Shown here: positions 1 through 11,832 of the stretch, in pieces
Numbering within the stretch: the first letter of the stretch is position 1
Layout: each line of letters starts with the position of its first letter
From: Alnus glutinosa
Taxonomy: Eukaryota > Streptophyta > Magnoliopsida > Fagales > Betulaceae
Length of the DNA stretch: 64,000 nucleotides
Direction of reading: 5' to 3'
NCBI RefSeq assembly: GCF_958979055.1
Contig: NC_084898.1
Location: 1,870,001 to 1,934,000 of the forward strand
The notes under the pieces: generated by a model
What the model was told of the DNA's origin: nothing
Databases searched by the model: none
The model's input: the letters and a program-made list of their open reading frames with translations, nothing else
Translations under genes and position numbers: made by a program

Positions 1-3000
1 AGTTGCACTAAATGCGTAGCGCGTGGTGGAGACTGTGTGCGCAGTGATACGAGCCTCGATGTTGAATGCTTTGTCAACAGTCCAAGCAGCAACATTGGTA
101 CGTTTTAATTGTTTCACTAAAAATTGTTTTTTAAGGTATTAATTAGACTGTAAATTAAATTATAAAATTCATAGTTTTCAGTAATCTATTTTTTATTTTT
201 AGATAAATAATAATTTAATATAGATTATATTAAAGCGTCTCACATCACTAAGATTTCTTTTACCCAGACACTTTATAAATCATAGTGTACATTCCTTTCT
301 CAATGTGTATTTTGAGAATGTCAATGGGCCCGTTAACTTTTTACATAGTATCAGAGCCACATGTTTCTTATGTGATGGGTCTTTTCCTCCTGTTGTTGTC
401 TACGTGTTTGGCTATTAGTTAACACAAGTGAGGGGGCTTGTGAAAGTGTTCCACATCGTTAAGATTTTTTTTCATTTAGGCACTTTAAAAGTCGGTGTCC
501 CTTTCTCTCTCAATGCGTCTTTCGAAAGTATCAATGGGTCCATAAACTTTTCACATATTATAATATGATTAATATTTATGACTTCAAATCCTTGCGGGCC
601 TTGTATTCTTCTCCACTCCTCGTTGGTTAATTCTTCATTTCTTCTTACAATTATTTCACAGAAGAATAGAGAAAAAGAGGAGGTTTGATCGTAGTCAAAC
701 TGACTAGGTCCCACATTGCTAGTTGTTTTGGGTGGAAGATCGCTTTCTTCAATAATCATGAACAACTTGAACACTTCCACAACATGAAAACACACACACA
801 CATTTATACAATTTGAGATCTTCAACAATTAATAATCTTGAGCAATGCAATTGTTTATTTTCTATATATAAGTGGACAAACAATTGTGAAAGTTTCTGTT
901 AAGTAGGCGGACTTCATTGAATAAAGATTCTCATGAAACCCAAAGTTTTGAGCAGTTTGCTGCAATGTTTAGACAAATGGATTAATTTCATAAAGCTTTT
1001 CATATTTACTGTCTGTATTACTAACAATTCGGATGATAAATTGCTAAAAATCTGAACCCGAGTTTATAAAACTTCTCACAATCCTCTGTAATTCAATTAA
1101 AATAATTGTAGAGAAATCCCGATTCCCTACGCACATGCCACATCCCATGGTTGTACTTGGTTGGGTGGTATATATACATCACTTTCTTCGAGAAGCAAGA
1201 CCAAGTCTAACATTCTGCAGCACTAAGGGCATCTCCAGTAGACTTGCTATTTCCTTCAAAATAATCAAAGTTGACTTTTATTAGTAAATTTTATTCTCCA
1301 ACAAAATGGCTATTTTAACCATTTCTCTAAACATATGAACAGTGAATAGCCAACACTGGCTATTCACTGTTCATGTGTTTAGACTTTTTTTATTAATAAT
1401 TTCTCTCTCCCTCTCTCCCTCTCCGATTCCTCTTCGTCCCTCTCCGTCCCTTTCTGTCACTCTTCGTCCCTCATCTAACAATGGAAGCAATAGTATGAGC
1501 CCCAATCTTCCATGGATCGACAATGGGTGACGTTCGGTGGATGGGTCGACGCCAGTGAAGCTGAAGGTGGATTCCGCCGGGGTCTTGATCGGCAGTATGA
1601 GCCCCGATCTTCCATGGATCGACGATGGGTGACGTCCGGTGGATGGGTCGACACCAGTGAAGTTGGAGGTGGATTCCGCCGGGTTCTTGATCGGCTTTAG
1701 CTGTGCCCTTTTTCCGGTGGATCGGTCTTGATCGATGCTAATAGGTGATTCCGTTGCTCTGGCCGTGGGTGGATCGACGTCGTGTGTGTAGTGGTTGAAC
1801 GGCGTTGATCCGGTGGTTGAGTTGTGCGGTATTGAAGTAGAGAGTGTGGTGCGGTGGGTGCTTCTTCTTCGTCGTAGTGCAGTGGGTTGGGGTTGGGGGA
1901 GACTAGAGAGTGAGACAGAGACCAAAGCATAAGAGAGAAATGAAAACAAAAATTAAAGAAAATGATTAAAAAATAATATTTTAAAAAAGTAGAGAGTGAA
2001 CTGTTAAAGAGAAATTAGGATAAATAGTAGTTAAAGTAGAGAGTTATTCTTTTTTAATAGCTATTCTAACTTTTATTACTGGAGATGGCCTAATTAACAC
2101 CATTCACACAGAGGACGGTTCCATTTGTTTAATTTGGTGGGAGATCGCTTTCTTCAAGAACCGCGAACAAGTCTAACACTTTTCAACCTAACCACATAAA
2201 GAGACAGGGTCCAGATATCAATTCTGTCAAAACAATTGGTAGGCGATGATCAAAGTCCACGTATGATCAATTCTGTCAGAACAAAAACCTCCGACGGAGT
2301 GGTGTAATGGCATTCAAGTTTAATAATGGGGTTAGGTCTTGAGCTCGAATTCTGAAATAGAAAGTGTTTGGTTTACCATCTTATTGGCTTGAGTATCGCT
2401 AGTATTTTCGGTGAGACTAAAGAGTAAAATCATGGTTCTATTGAACTTGAGGAATCGCCTGCGGTTTTTTATTGTCTATGTCCCTTCTGTGCAATTGACC
2501 AGCAGGCAGGTACTATCATGGTCACGCTCAGGTAGAGTAGTCACTCTGGTCGTCTCCTCTGTCTTCTTTGAGTAAAAAAAAAAAAAAAATCTGTCAAAAT
2601 TAAATCGCATAAGGGATGGTTCTAATGCTCCCACAGCTCTAATTCTTTGGGTGGGAGTTGGTTTTCAACCTTGAAAGCATGCCGTAGTCAAAGCAATGAT
2701 GTCGGTATTTTCTCTGTTTCAATCTGGAGGGCACTGTGCAAAGAGAGATTCAACAAACTCGGAGGTTGACCACAAGACCACCATCTTGCATCTTTCAAAA
2801 GTTAACCTCAAAAAGTCCTCTATGCAGTCATTCAATTTTCAAACTTTGAACTTAATGCCTTTCAAGATCATTGACATAAATCCATGCATTAGAATTATAC
2901 AAATAGACTTTGCCATAATTGGCATGTAGAGAATGTCATGACCCAACACAGAGAAAGCCTTAGGAAAAAGACAAAGTGTAGAACTAATCTTAAAATGCTT

Positions 3001-3960
3001 TAAAATTTTCTATAAGAAAACATGATCTCTCTAATTTTCATTATGGGGTCATGCGGTGTGTGCAATTTTATTAAATTTAGCTCTTACTTGATTTAGTATG
3101 TAGGGACTACTTATATATGATAATGAGGAGATTATTGCTTATACTAATAGATTTTTTAAAGTTAAAGGCTTAATGAATTAATTGTTGAACTTGGTGTTGC
3201 CCCAAATAAAACATTAATTCTGGCTCCGTTGTTGCTATATAGGTCACTATTAAAAAAAATCACATCTATTATTGGCTATTAAATAAACGCTAATAAATTG
3301 ATGATAATTTTCGGCGTGTATTTATATAGTCGAGAATGGTAATACCATTGGCGACAATTATTTATAAAGCACCGGTGCTTATGCTATAGCTTGTATTGGA
3401 TTCATATCTCGCTTTTTAACAAATTGGTTAACTGTTTGTTGATATTTTATCTATGATCAATTAGTTTACTGTAATTGTTTCCTCTTTTAGGTGGTCTTCC
3501 AAGGAGTGCCAAGTACGGCATAATCATAGGCGTGGGAATACCCGGACTGCTGTGCATCATTGGGCTCTCATGTTACCTTTGTGGCAGAATCAGGGTTTAT
3601 AGACGTAGACACCAAGCCAATATGGAACTCACTAGCATAATCTCGCCGCAACAACAGAGCGTCTTTGCGATGGGTCTCGACGGGCCAACAATAGAATCGT
3701 ACCCAAAGACACTGCTCGGTGAGAGCCGACGATTACCCAAACCTAGTGACAACACTTGCCCCATATGCTTGTCTGAATATCAGCCTAAGGAAGAACTGAG
3801 GACTATACCGGAGTGCAATCATTATTTCCATGCTAATTGCATAGACGAGTGGCTAAAATTGAATGGAACGTGCCCTCTTTGCCGGAATTCGCCTGATGGG
3901 TCGGCTTTGGTTACACCTTCATCGACGTCGTCATCGTCTTTGTCGTTGGCATCTTTATGA
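1..3960 (+). CDS. RING-H2 E3 ubiquitin ligase, ATL20/21/22-like, unit 1 (5'-truncated by window)
   Basis: Two exons are visible: 1..97 (tail of first exon E1c) and 3491..3960 (E2, ending in TGA). Bases 1-97 code the end of a cysteine-rich ectodomain (C..C...GGDC pattern, then SLDVECF) and stop one base into a codon before a GTACG donor. E2 follows a TTTTAG acceptor and restores the frame, giving [14 protein letters not shown] across the junction. E2 codes a single membrane segment (about [20 protein letters not shown]), a basic cytosolic stretch, the ATL-type GLD motif ([12 protein letters not shown]) and a complete RING-H2 domain: [21 protein letters not shown]. The tail is serine-rich. In this family such proteins are expected to be plasma-membrane or endomembrane E3 ligases with an extracellular sugar-binding-like domain; the substrate is unknown. 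E2 differs from the unit 2 copy at only a few residues. The rest of E1c lies upstream of the window. Confidence 0.85.
228..555 (+). mobile_element. TRIM-like miniature LTR retrotransposon in the intron of unit 1
   Basis: Two related direct repeats of about 117 bp (about 228-345 and 439-555) flank about 93 bp. The second starts TGTGAAAGTG and ends TTTTCACA; the first is degenerate at its start. Right after the first repeat comes TAGTATCAGAGCC, which matches the initiator-methionine tRNA primer site, and right before the second is the purine tract GTGAGGGGG. Both are where an LTR element would have them, and there is no coding capacity. The same element sits in the introns of units 2 and 3, so it predates the tandem duplication. 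The 5' edge is approximate. Confidence 0.65.
1227..2090. mobile_element. Non-autonomous PIF/Harbinger-like element in the intron of unit 1
   Basis: The element is 864 bp. Its ends are inverted (GGGCATCTCCAGTAG left; GGCCATCTCCAGTAATAA on the complement at right), and it is flanked by a TAA target duplication at 1224-1226 and 2091-2093. Unit 3 has the unoccupied site (GCACTAATTAACACC near 40,070), which proves insertion. Unit 2 carries the same element at the same place. The interior holds a GC-rich direct repeat of about 100 bp, two copies between about 1,500 and 1,700. Open frames on both strands there look incidental, and no transposase is visible. Confidence 0.8.
2094..3490 (+). other. Remaining intron of unit 1
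   Basis: This is intronic sequence conserved in all three units. It includes a short open frame (2696-2929), a poly-A run near 2,575 and a normal TTTTAG acceptor at 3485-3490. No further exon is recognised. Confidence 0.6.
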
Positions 3961-4369
3961 TCATCATAAACTATTGTGAAAACATTGTATATATATATTA
4001 TTTGTTCAAGGTAAATTGAGAGAGATTTATCTATGTTACAAAGGTATTGTGTTGTTCGTGTTTTGTGCTTGTAAGCAAGACACAAGCAACAAGTGTCACA
4101 CATTTTCAATTACGTACTGAGACACTCTTGCTTGTCATACTATATTATAAATATGTCAACTTTACTAAAAATGAATAAATATGTCTCTTTTTCGTAGGAC
4201 ATATAAATTAGGAGATTCAAAGTACTATTGAAGAAATAGAATCATGAGCATATAGGCCTGTTTCATTTATACACAAGTCGATCGATCTCAACATTCATTG
4301 CAATATAAGATTTTCGTCCAATTATATTGTACAAATTGATTTCATTTTCTAATATTCACCGCAAAATAA
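3961..4369. other. 3' flank of unit 1, with short foldback
   Basis: This is the 3' untranslated and downstream region shared with unit 2. At about 4,070-4,140 a short imperfect foldback pairs GACACAAGCAACAAGTGTCAC with a segment containing GACACTCTTGCTTGT. Related copies occur after the unit 2 and fourth E2 exons and downstream of the DHHC gene (about 60,870-60,960). I see no gene here. Confidence 0.5.
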
Positions 4370-5209
4370 TGCTCCGTTTGTTTCGGCGTAAAATGATTTC
4401 TGGAAAATGATTTCAGCATTTTCCGGTGTTTGATAGGGGCGAAAATAATAGTTAACCGGAAAATGATTTCTGTTTGATCAAAAATGCTTAGTAAATTTCG
4501 GAAAATAATTTACCCTTTTTAAAAGCGTAAATCGTTTTCCGAAGACGCCAGACGCAGTCGATCTATTTTAAACGGCACAGTCGACCTTCACGTTCAAGCA
4601 GCCGACCACCATCGAAATATTGCCGGTTTCGGAATCCGACAACATCCGATTAATGTTGCCGGAATCTTGCGACGGAATCCGGCCACCTTCGCCGGAATCC
4701 GGTCAGCCAGATTCCAGCAACCAATCTGACCGGAATCCGGCAGACCGGCTGGCCGGATTTGGCCAGAGAGCTGGATTCCCGCCGGCCCTGGCCAGAGAGG
4801 CCGGCCGGCCTTGGCCAGAGTGGCTGGATCCCGGCCGGCCCTGGCCAGAGAGGCCAGTTCCCGGCCGGCTGGCCCAGATTTCGACGAAATTGTTCGGATT
4901 TCGGCCTTTATCTCGAATTTTGGCTATATTAGCCGGAATCAGGTAAAAATTATCAGAATCTTGTCGGTCAATGACCGAATCTCGTCATCGATGATTTTTA
5001 TATTATTTAACATTAATATTTTTATGTTGTGAATAAAAATTGATTTTTATAAGTTAATATGATTGAATAAAAATATAAAAAAATATTTGCGATTTTTTGT
5101 ACGCACCAAACACCGAAAAATGGTTTCAACCGTAAATAGTTTCCTGAAAAATGACTTCCCTGAAACCATTTTACGACGGAAACTATTTTACGTCGAAACA
5201 AACGGACCA
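4370..5209. mobile_element. Harbinger-like inverted-repeat element in the 3' flank of unit 1
   Basis: The element is 840 bp. Its ends are TGCTCCGTTTGTTTCGGCGT at left and, on the complement, TGGTCCGTTTGTTTCGACGT at right, with TAA flanks at 4367-4369 and 5210-5212. Unit 2 (near 25,340) and unit 3 (near 42,310) lack the insert and read straight through. The centre (about 4,660-4,880) is GC-rich and repeats CCGGCCGGCC and TGGCCAGAG motifs. The subterminal zones repeat AAAATGATTTC-like words. No transposase is seen. Assignment to PIF/Harbinger rests on the 3-bp TAA flank and the end sequence. Confidence 0.7.
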
Positions 5210-5436
5210 TAAGATTCAATCAGATTCTAATATTCTACAAAGAGTTATTTTTGTAATTTTCAAAAAGTAAATAGCGACCAATCACTTTTCTTCCTTAATA
5301 GAGAGGAGCCTTAAAATTTAAAATAAGGCTGATAACTTTTGACTCGACCCAAACCCAACACACAAACACAAATTCTCACCCTTACTTCAAAGTAACAAAA
5401 ATGGTGGTTTGAAATCTATGTCATACAAACTTAAAG

Positions 5437-6068
5437 TGTTGGTATAGTTTCCGGTACGGTGACGTGTTGCCTTGTGATTCGTTGCCTTCCTCGATGTTCG
5501 TTCTCCTCGTAATCTGCAAAATAACAAACGACTCGTCGGGGGTGCCGACCGGACCCCCATTCCGATGCCTAAGTCAGTTCAAACTTATTTTCTGGAGAAT
5601 ATCAGTAATCTCAAGAGTTCAGAGAATCTGCTTGTGTTCCCTTAATACCTGACGCCGTAGTCTTATTTATAGACTCACAGTTCACAGTTATAAAACCGCT
5701 AGAGTGCTTGGAGCATAATCTAATTAGGAGTCTGAGTCCTAAATCACATAGTCTTGAATCTTATCTTTCTGATTAGGAGTCTAAGTCCTAGATCACATAG
5801 TCTTGAGTCTTACCTTCATAGAATTCAAATTGGGTAGTAGAGTCCAAACTGGATATGACACTCTCTTTAGCTAATGTCATTCTATTAGGTACCTTATCCC
5901 ATATTTGATGGGATAGAAGTCTATCTTGATATATTTTGAATATCCGTCTTTTTGGAGATAACGACTGGTCTTGTACTTAGGTCTGATCTGGCCGGGCCAA
6001 CCCGATGGGCTCGGCCCCCGATACTACCTTAGGCCCACGTGTCTTTGGAGCTGATTATTACTCCAACA
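5437..6068 (-). repeat. LTR (3' LTR in element orientation)
   Basis: This is the left copy of the 632-bp terminal repeat, with TG/CA ends and close match to 11833-12464. The neighbouring purine tract at 6069-6079 marks it as the 3' LTR of the minus-strand element. Confidence 0.85.
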
Positions 6069-7699
6069 GTTACCCCCCTAATTCTCTTATTTGAATTTAG
6101 AATGTAAGAGAATTAAATACCTCAGTTTCTGAATCTGGATCTTCCATAATCTGTATCTGACAATTGCCGCCTCTTTCAAAGTAACTATGACGAATAATAC
6201 CTCGAATCTCTGGAAGGATTAGAATTCCTGCTCCTTGTCGATCTAGAACTGCTGTCAGAGTTCTAATTGGACTCTGATCCTTTATTAGACTTCTAATCTG
6301 ATATCTTCTTAGACTTTTGATTTGATCATTCTTCTTATCTGATTTGACCATAAGTCCTATCCCAATTCTACCAGGGATAACTGATACCTAATTTCCCTGA
6401 AGTAGTTGCTAAATGTTTATCTCCTCCTTGGATCAGGTCACGGCCTAATCACCAGCCTGGCGAGGATTCTGACTTCCTTAGGTCGTCGGGCGTTTTCTTT
6501 CCCAAAACACCCAGCCGAGAAATTCGCTCCTTGAAGCGTCTGATGGTGAGCTCGGTCTTCCATCGAAGTGAGGATCGAAGCCGTGGATCCAACTTGTGAT
6601 CTGTCATAGTACTAATAGCAACTTCTCATAGATATCTTCTTCATAAATGCCTCTACATAATATTTTCGGTCGGGCCAAAGTTGTAAAAATGATCTCTTAC
6701 TCTCGGTAGGAGATGGGTCAGACTGATGTAGTTGATTTCACCAAGATTGTGGTGAAATGCCACTCTGAGAGAACACTTTGCGTACAACTTTCCTGAGATC
6801 AAGGTTCTGTCTGACAAAAAATGGTAAACCGTTGAAGAAAAGGCTTAACATACCCGAAGCTTCTTCATCGGTAGTGCTTCGTAGACCGCTTCCACAAAAA
6901 TCTCTCTTGGGGGCTTCGGAGGCCCAGACTAGCACTGAGGCTTTGGTTGTCCAAGACGTATAACGATTAGGGGCTTCTGCCGGCCCGAGGTTTTGTGCTT
7001 GGCGTACCGAATCTTCTAATCTGAACACCATCTAGCTTGGTCTCACTTGGTTATTTTTTGTAGAGGTGATATCCCCGTATGGTTTGTTATAGGGGTTGTG
7101 TCCCCGTATCTTTGTTCAAGTTGCTCCTGAGAGATCTTAATTTGAGAGTTTAGTGTAGCTTCGGTGATTTTCCCTTTGTAGAAGCTTTAACTTTGTTGAG
7201 CTACCCCCCATAGCTTTAGTCCGCGACCGCGGGCTAAGTCGTTCGAGGCGGATAGTCAAGTCCTCTTGGTATCCTGGACGATGGTGTAAAAGAGATCTCG
7301 GAGTTCGGAGTGAGTCTCAGGGCTTCAACCTGTAAATACTTGAACTTTCCTTTTCAAATGTATCTTTTCTTTTTCATGTAAAATTTTTTTGTAATGAACA
7401 AAATTTCAATGTTAATGAATGGAAGTCTTGGACATTTTGACTTTCACTTTCCTTATCTTGTTAGCCGTAGAATATCATAATTTTTCAAACTGAATTGAAC
7501 ATCTTTACCTGGAAAAAGTTTAAAGTTTCTCACTCAAAAAGTTCTTCCGAGACATATCTCGGTTTCTTATGAATCTTACTTTTTATACTAGAGTTACCTC
7601 CAAAACTCGAACAAACAATCGGTTTGTTGAAAAATTTTACAGAGGAGAATAAAAAAACTATTTGCATCAAAGTGTTGAGTCTTACTTGATGATTTTTTA

Positions 7700-7960
7700 A
7701 AGAGGTTTTATCCTCATACCTTCCTGAAGCTTTTCCTTCCTAAAACTTTATCATTCTGCAGCTTTGTCATCCTAAAGCTTTGTCGTTCTGAAACTTTGTC
7801 GTTCTGAAACTTTATCTCCCTGAACCTTTTCCTTCCTGAAGATCTGTCTTTCTAAACCTTTACCTTCCTGTTTGTTTTCCTGAAGCTTTATCTTTTTGAA
7901 TCTTTATCTATTTTTATGCTTTATCTTTCTGAAGTTTTACCTTCCTGTTTACCTTAATGA
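7700..7960. repeat. Degenerate short tandem repeats inside the LTR element
   Basis: A unit of about 20 bp with the core CTTCCTGAAGCTTTAT and variants is repeated imperfectly many times. Nearby, a phrase containing TAGTCCGCGACCGCGGG recurs around 7,215 and 7,978. Such internal arrays are common in noncoding retrotransposon derivatives. Confidence 0.6.
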
Positions 7961-8309
7961 GCTACCCCCCATAACTTTAGTCTGCGACCGCAGGTTAAGT
8001 CGTTCGAGGTGGGTAGTCAGGTCGCTGAGCTTTACCTTTCTTTTCGGAAATCTTTGTAACCTGTAAAAGACTTTATATATTATTGAAATGAAATCATAAC
8101 TTGAAATCTTTACCTTTTAATTTCTTTATCTCTGAATGCTCCAATCTTTTAACGTCTGGAGACCTCCAACCGAGAGGTTTTCTTGCCTTGGTGTCCTTTC
8201 CATAATCATTTCGGGTCGTCCGAGGAAAGGACTCGGGCCGATTCTATCTTGGATGTTCTTGTCCTTCCGAAAACCTGCAATCCTGCCGTTGTATCCTTTG
8301 TTGGACTAA

Positions 8310-8785
8310 CCGTTAGGTTTTTCTTGCTCTCGGTGTTGGATAGACAGAGAGACTTTTTTCTTTTTCTGCTCTTGGTGTTGGACTAGCCGAGAGACTTTTC
8401 CTGCTTTCGGTGTTGGACTAACCGAGAGGCTTTTTCTTTTTCTGCTCTCGGTGTTGGACTGACCGAGAGGCTTTTCCTGCTCTCGGTGTTGGACTAACCG
8501 AGAGGCTTTTTCTTGCTCTCGGTGTTGGACTAACCGAGAGGCTTTTCCTGCTCTAGGTGTTGGACTAACCGAGAGGCTTTTCCTGCTCTCGGTGTTGGAC
8601 TAACCGAGAGGCTTTTCCTGCTCTCGGTGTTGGACTAACCGAGAGACTTTCCTTGTTTTCTCTGCAAGGTTGTCTCCTTGGCTCTCGGTGTTGGACTGAC
8701 CGAGAGACTTTCCTTGTTTTCTCTGCAAGGTTGTCTCCTTGGCTCTCGGTGTTGGACTGACCGAGAGACTTTCCTTGTTTAATTT
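8310..8785. repeat. Tandem array of palindromic 36-bp units inside the LTR element
   Basis: The core CTCTCGGTGTTGGACTAACC followed by GAGAGGCTTTT recurs about every 33-38 bases, roughly nine times. Three longer copies of about 74 bp then add a TTGTTTTCTCTGCAAGG stretch. Within each unit CTCTCGG and CCGAGAG are complementary, so each can form a small hairpin. Confidence 0.85.
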
Positions 8786-9289
8786 GTTGTAGGGGTTGTC
8801 TCCCCGTATCTTTTCTGCAAAAAGGGTTTACGAAGCACTGCATATACTAAAACAAAATAGCAGAATGCACAGTAGCACCATATATTCTTTTCATCCGTCG
8901 GGATGATTTTGTGATCCTTTCATTCACGACAGGAGTGAAGCCTCAACATATGAGTCTATTTTATCAAAATATATATACATTTCGGCAAAGCGTACAAGTG
9001 CATGCATATATATATTTTTTCCTGGTTGGTAAAAACCAACATTTATCCATGAATCATAGTTGTAAAATAAGAGTATGAACTTATCTGGTGAATTCAATGA
9101 AGATGAACCGTCTTACTTGGAGTTCCTTATCTTGCACGCCACTCGATATGGGGCTCTTTGGGAGAGTTCCTCAAGCTGGACCTCCGGTTCGGATTGGTCC
9201 CTCGGCATGTGACTGTGCACTTCGGAGGATGGTAAATTTGGAGGGGTCCTCAAAGTGTGCTATTTGGAACTAGGAGCTCGGGCATAGTC

Positions 9290-9520
9290 TCCTCGGGATA
9301 GTACCCTCGGAATAATACTTTCGGTATGTTTCATCTCGGTACATACTTTTCGCCTCGGTAGAATACCCTCGGATCAAACTTCTCGGATTATACTTTCTTC
9401 TCGGTATATCACCTCGGATCTAACTTTTCGCCTCGGTAAAACATATCTCGGATCTAACTTTTCACTTGTGTAGAACACCTCGGAACTAACTTCTCGCCTC
9501 GGTAAAACACATCGGATCTA
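9290..9520. repeat. CTCGG-rich short repeats inside the LTR element
   Basis: A motif of the form CTCGGATCTAACTTTTCGC with CCTCGGTA variants is repeated about every 25-45 bases. It is noncoding. A T-rich run and unrelated sequence follow. Confidence 0.6.
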
Positions 9521-11832
9521 ACTTTTTTTTTTTTGACATTTCTAGAAAATCACAAACAAGGCCGGCTTAACCGGCTTTTGAACAAGAGAATGACCGAATT
9601 GCCAAATCTCGCCTCAAACAACCAGATCGATGAGTCTTGCTTGCAGTTTTAACAAACCCATATTTGGCAGGTTTTCTGACTCGGTGGTCAAGCAGATCAT
9701 CCCCACTGCCGAGGCCGTACAAGCTATATGGCCTCCACCTAAAAAATTGGGCTTCAACCCATCACAGGAATCTTTCTGGACAAAGCATTTCAGAAAAGCC
9801 ATACTAACCATAAGGCCCACCAATGCCACCATATCATACCCAGCAATCTCTCCTTAACTTGGATGGCACGTGGCTTTTAACCACGTGGTCTGACTACCAA
9901 ATATTAGTGGTCACAGCAACAATGGGTTAGGGGCCTGGAAAATCTGGTCCCCTGCCGAGATGTCCTCGGGCTCCACTGCTCCAGCACAATCCGGCGATGG
10001 AGGGATGATCCGATCCGGCAACGGGACGTCGTGCGAGATGGTGCTGATCTCAAGGAGCTGTCATGTCTCGCTGGAAGCGATTGGGTTTATTCAGAGGAGC
10101 AACGTGTGCTTGATGGGCGGGCTACGGGCTACGGGCTCCGGCCGGTGGCGGCGTGAGCTTGCGGAAGTGCATTGTCCTCGAAGAAGGTGTGTATGCTGCT
10201 CCAGCGCCGGATCTTACCAACCCTCAGAGTGACCGAGTTGAGGACTTCGCGACCGGTTTCTTGACCCACCGAACTACTCTCAGTTGAGTTGTCAGCTCTG
10301 TGGACAACCTTGATGTTACTATGAACCATGTCCCTGAAACTAGGGATCCGAGGTGAGGAGGTTCTTGACTTGGTTCCATGAAGCCGGTGGTTTCTTTTGA
10401 GCTAAGGATCCGAGGACGTTCATGGTGGGGGATTCTTCATCACCTGACTCAGCATCATTGACAAGGATCTGAACTTGGCCGAGATGAGCCGGCGTGGATC
10501 TTCTTTTGGAGCTCGGACTGAAACGCAAATTTAGAGGCCGTGCAGGTTTTGGTCTCGCCTTCTGGTGATTTCGACTCCTGTTGGATCTCCCATTGACGAG
10601 TGTCTCTTCTGAATTTTGGGACTTGCTTGGTCGGTGACCAGTAGACACCAACCTTCCTATATGCCGAGCCTCTTGCCGATACACCATGCAAACCTTTTAC
10701 GATAAAGGCCTGGGCTACGATCTGTTCATCCTCGACAACCATGGTTCGGTAGCTAGGAAAGTCCTGGCTGCAATCTGGTTCCACCATGAGCTCTAGAAAA
10801 CCGTGTGGTGAGCTGTTCTAATTCCATCTCCGGCAGTCCGGCGGGTCACCGTCAGGGCCCGATTTCATGGACGTGAGCCAAGTGAGAAGATGGTGCAGGT
10901 CCGGGTGTCTACTTGAATCATCTGGAGACGAGCTTGATCTCCTACCATCAATCACCATCGGCCAGAAAACTGAAGATTAGGGCTGTACATCGTTTAGCCC
11001 GTGAAGGCCAGCATTGATCCGGTGTGACGGCAGATCCTCCACCAACTGACTTAGCACCACCAGCAGCAAGGCCAGATCGTGATGTTCTCTGGCGGCAGAA
11101 GGGGAAGAGCCGACTAGCCGAGGGGTTCTCCGTTCATCAGGGAAGAAACCATAGCCGGACTGGGTTGGACATACCCATCGGTTTTTTTTTTTTCTTTGGA
11201 CCGACCCGAACTCTCCTTTCTTCTTCTCTGTATATTTTTTGTTAGTCTGGGCCAACCCATTAGAACGAATTGGACTAGGCTCAATCCCCCAAGCCTAAGC
11301 CAATCGACCTTGTTGCCTTTTTCTTTTTTGTATAGACTGTATGTGCTGTAGCCTTTCACGTGAACTCGAGACCTAAAAAGTGGATAAATTTTCAAAAGTT
11401 TCTATGGTTGACATGAATGGTCAAAGCTGCATCTAAGAAACCTCCAAAATTTTCACACCACTCAAGGCAGAATCATATATGGGCCATACGATAGTCTCTA
11501 AAAACGTAGAAAAACACAAGTTAAATCAAACATATCTGGTATATACGACAAGGTCCAACATTGGTTTGATGTGCGTTAAAGCAAGCCCGAAATAGATGGA
11601 TGTGGATTTGGATCTACCATTGTACTTCCCCAGAAACGCACGTTGGAGTTGTGAACATAATTTCGATACTGTGATGATTATGGATCTGCTATGTTTGGAC
11701 CCAGATCTATTGCATGTAAGCCAAGATTTGCGTAAATCTGCTTCTCTTGACAAAGGTGTGATCTAATTTCCGGTCACCGTTGCGGATTTTTTTTTTGAAG
11801 GAACTATGTCGTTCCCACAGACGGCACCAAAC

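Noticed and set aside
1371..1949. 192-codon minus-strand open frame, with a near copy at 22358-22918
   Set aside because: It lies within the Harbinger-like element and its internal repeat; low-complexity composition and no family features.
3475..3490. ATG at 3475 (and 24445, 41509) as the start of a separate 161-residue RING protein
   Set aside because: The ATG lies in the pyrimidine tract just before the TTTTAG acceptor; splicing from E1 gives a better model with an ectodomain, although a short form cannot be excluded.
8310..8785. CRISPR-like regular repeats
   Set aside because: Units abut without unique spacers and lie inside a plant LTR element.
10340..11395. Several minus-strand open frames of 66-115 codons, possible gag
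   Set aside because: They overlap in different frames and show no zinc knuckle, protease or other retroelement motif, so the element was called noncoding.
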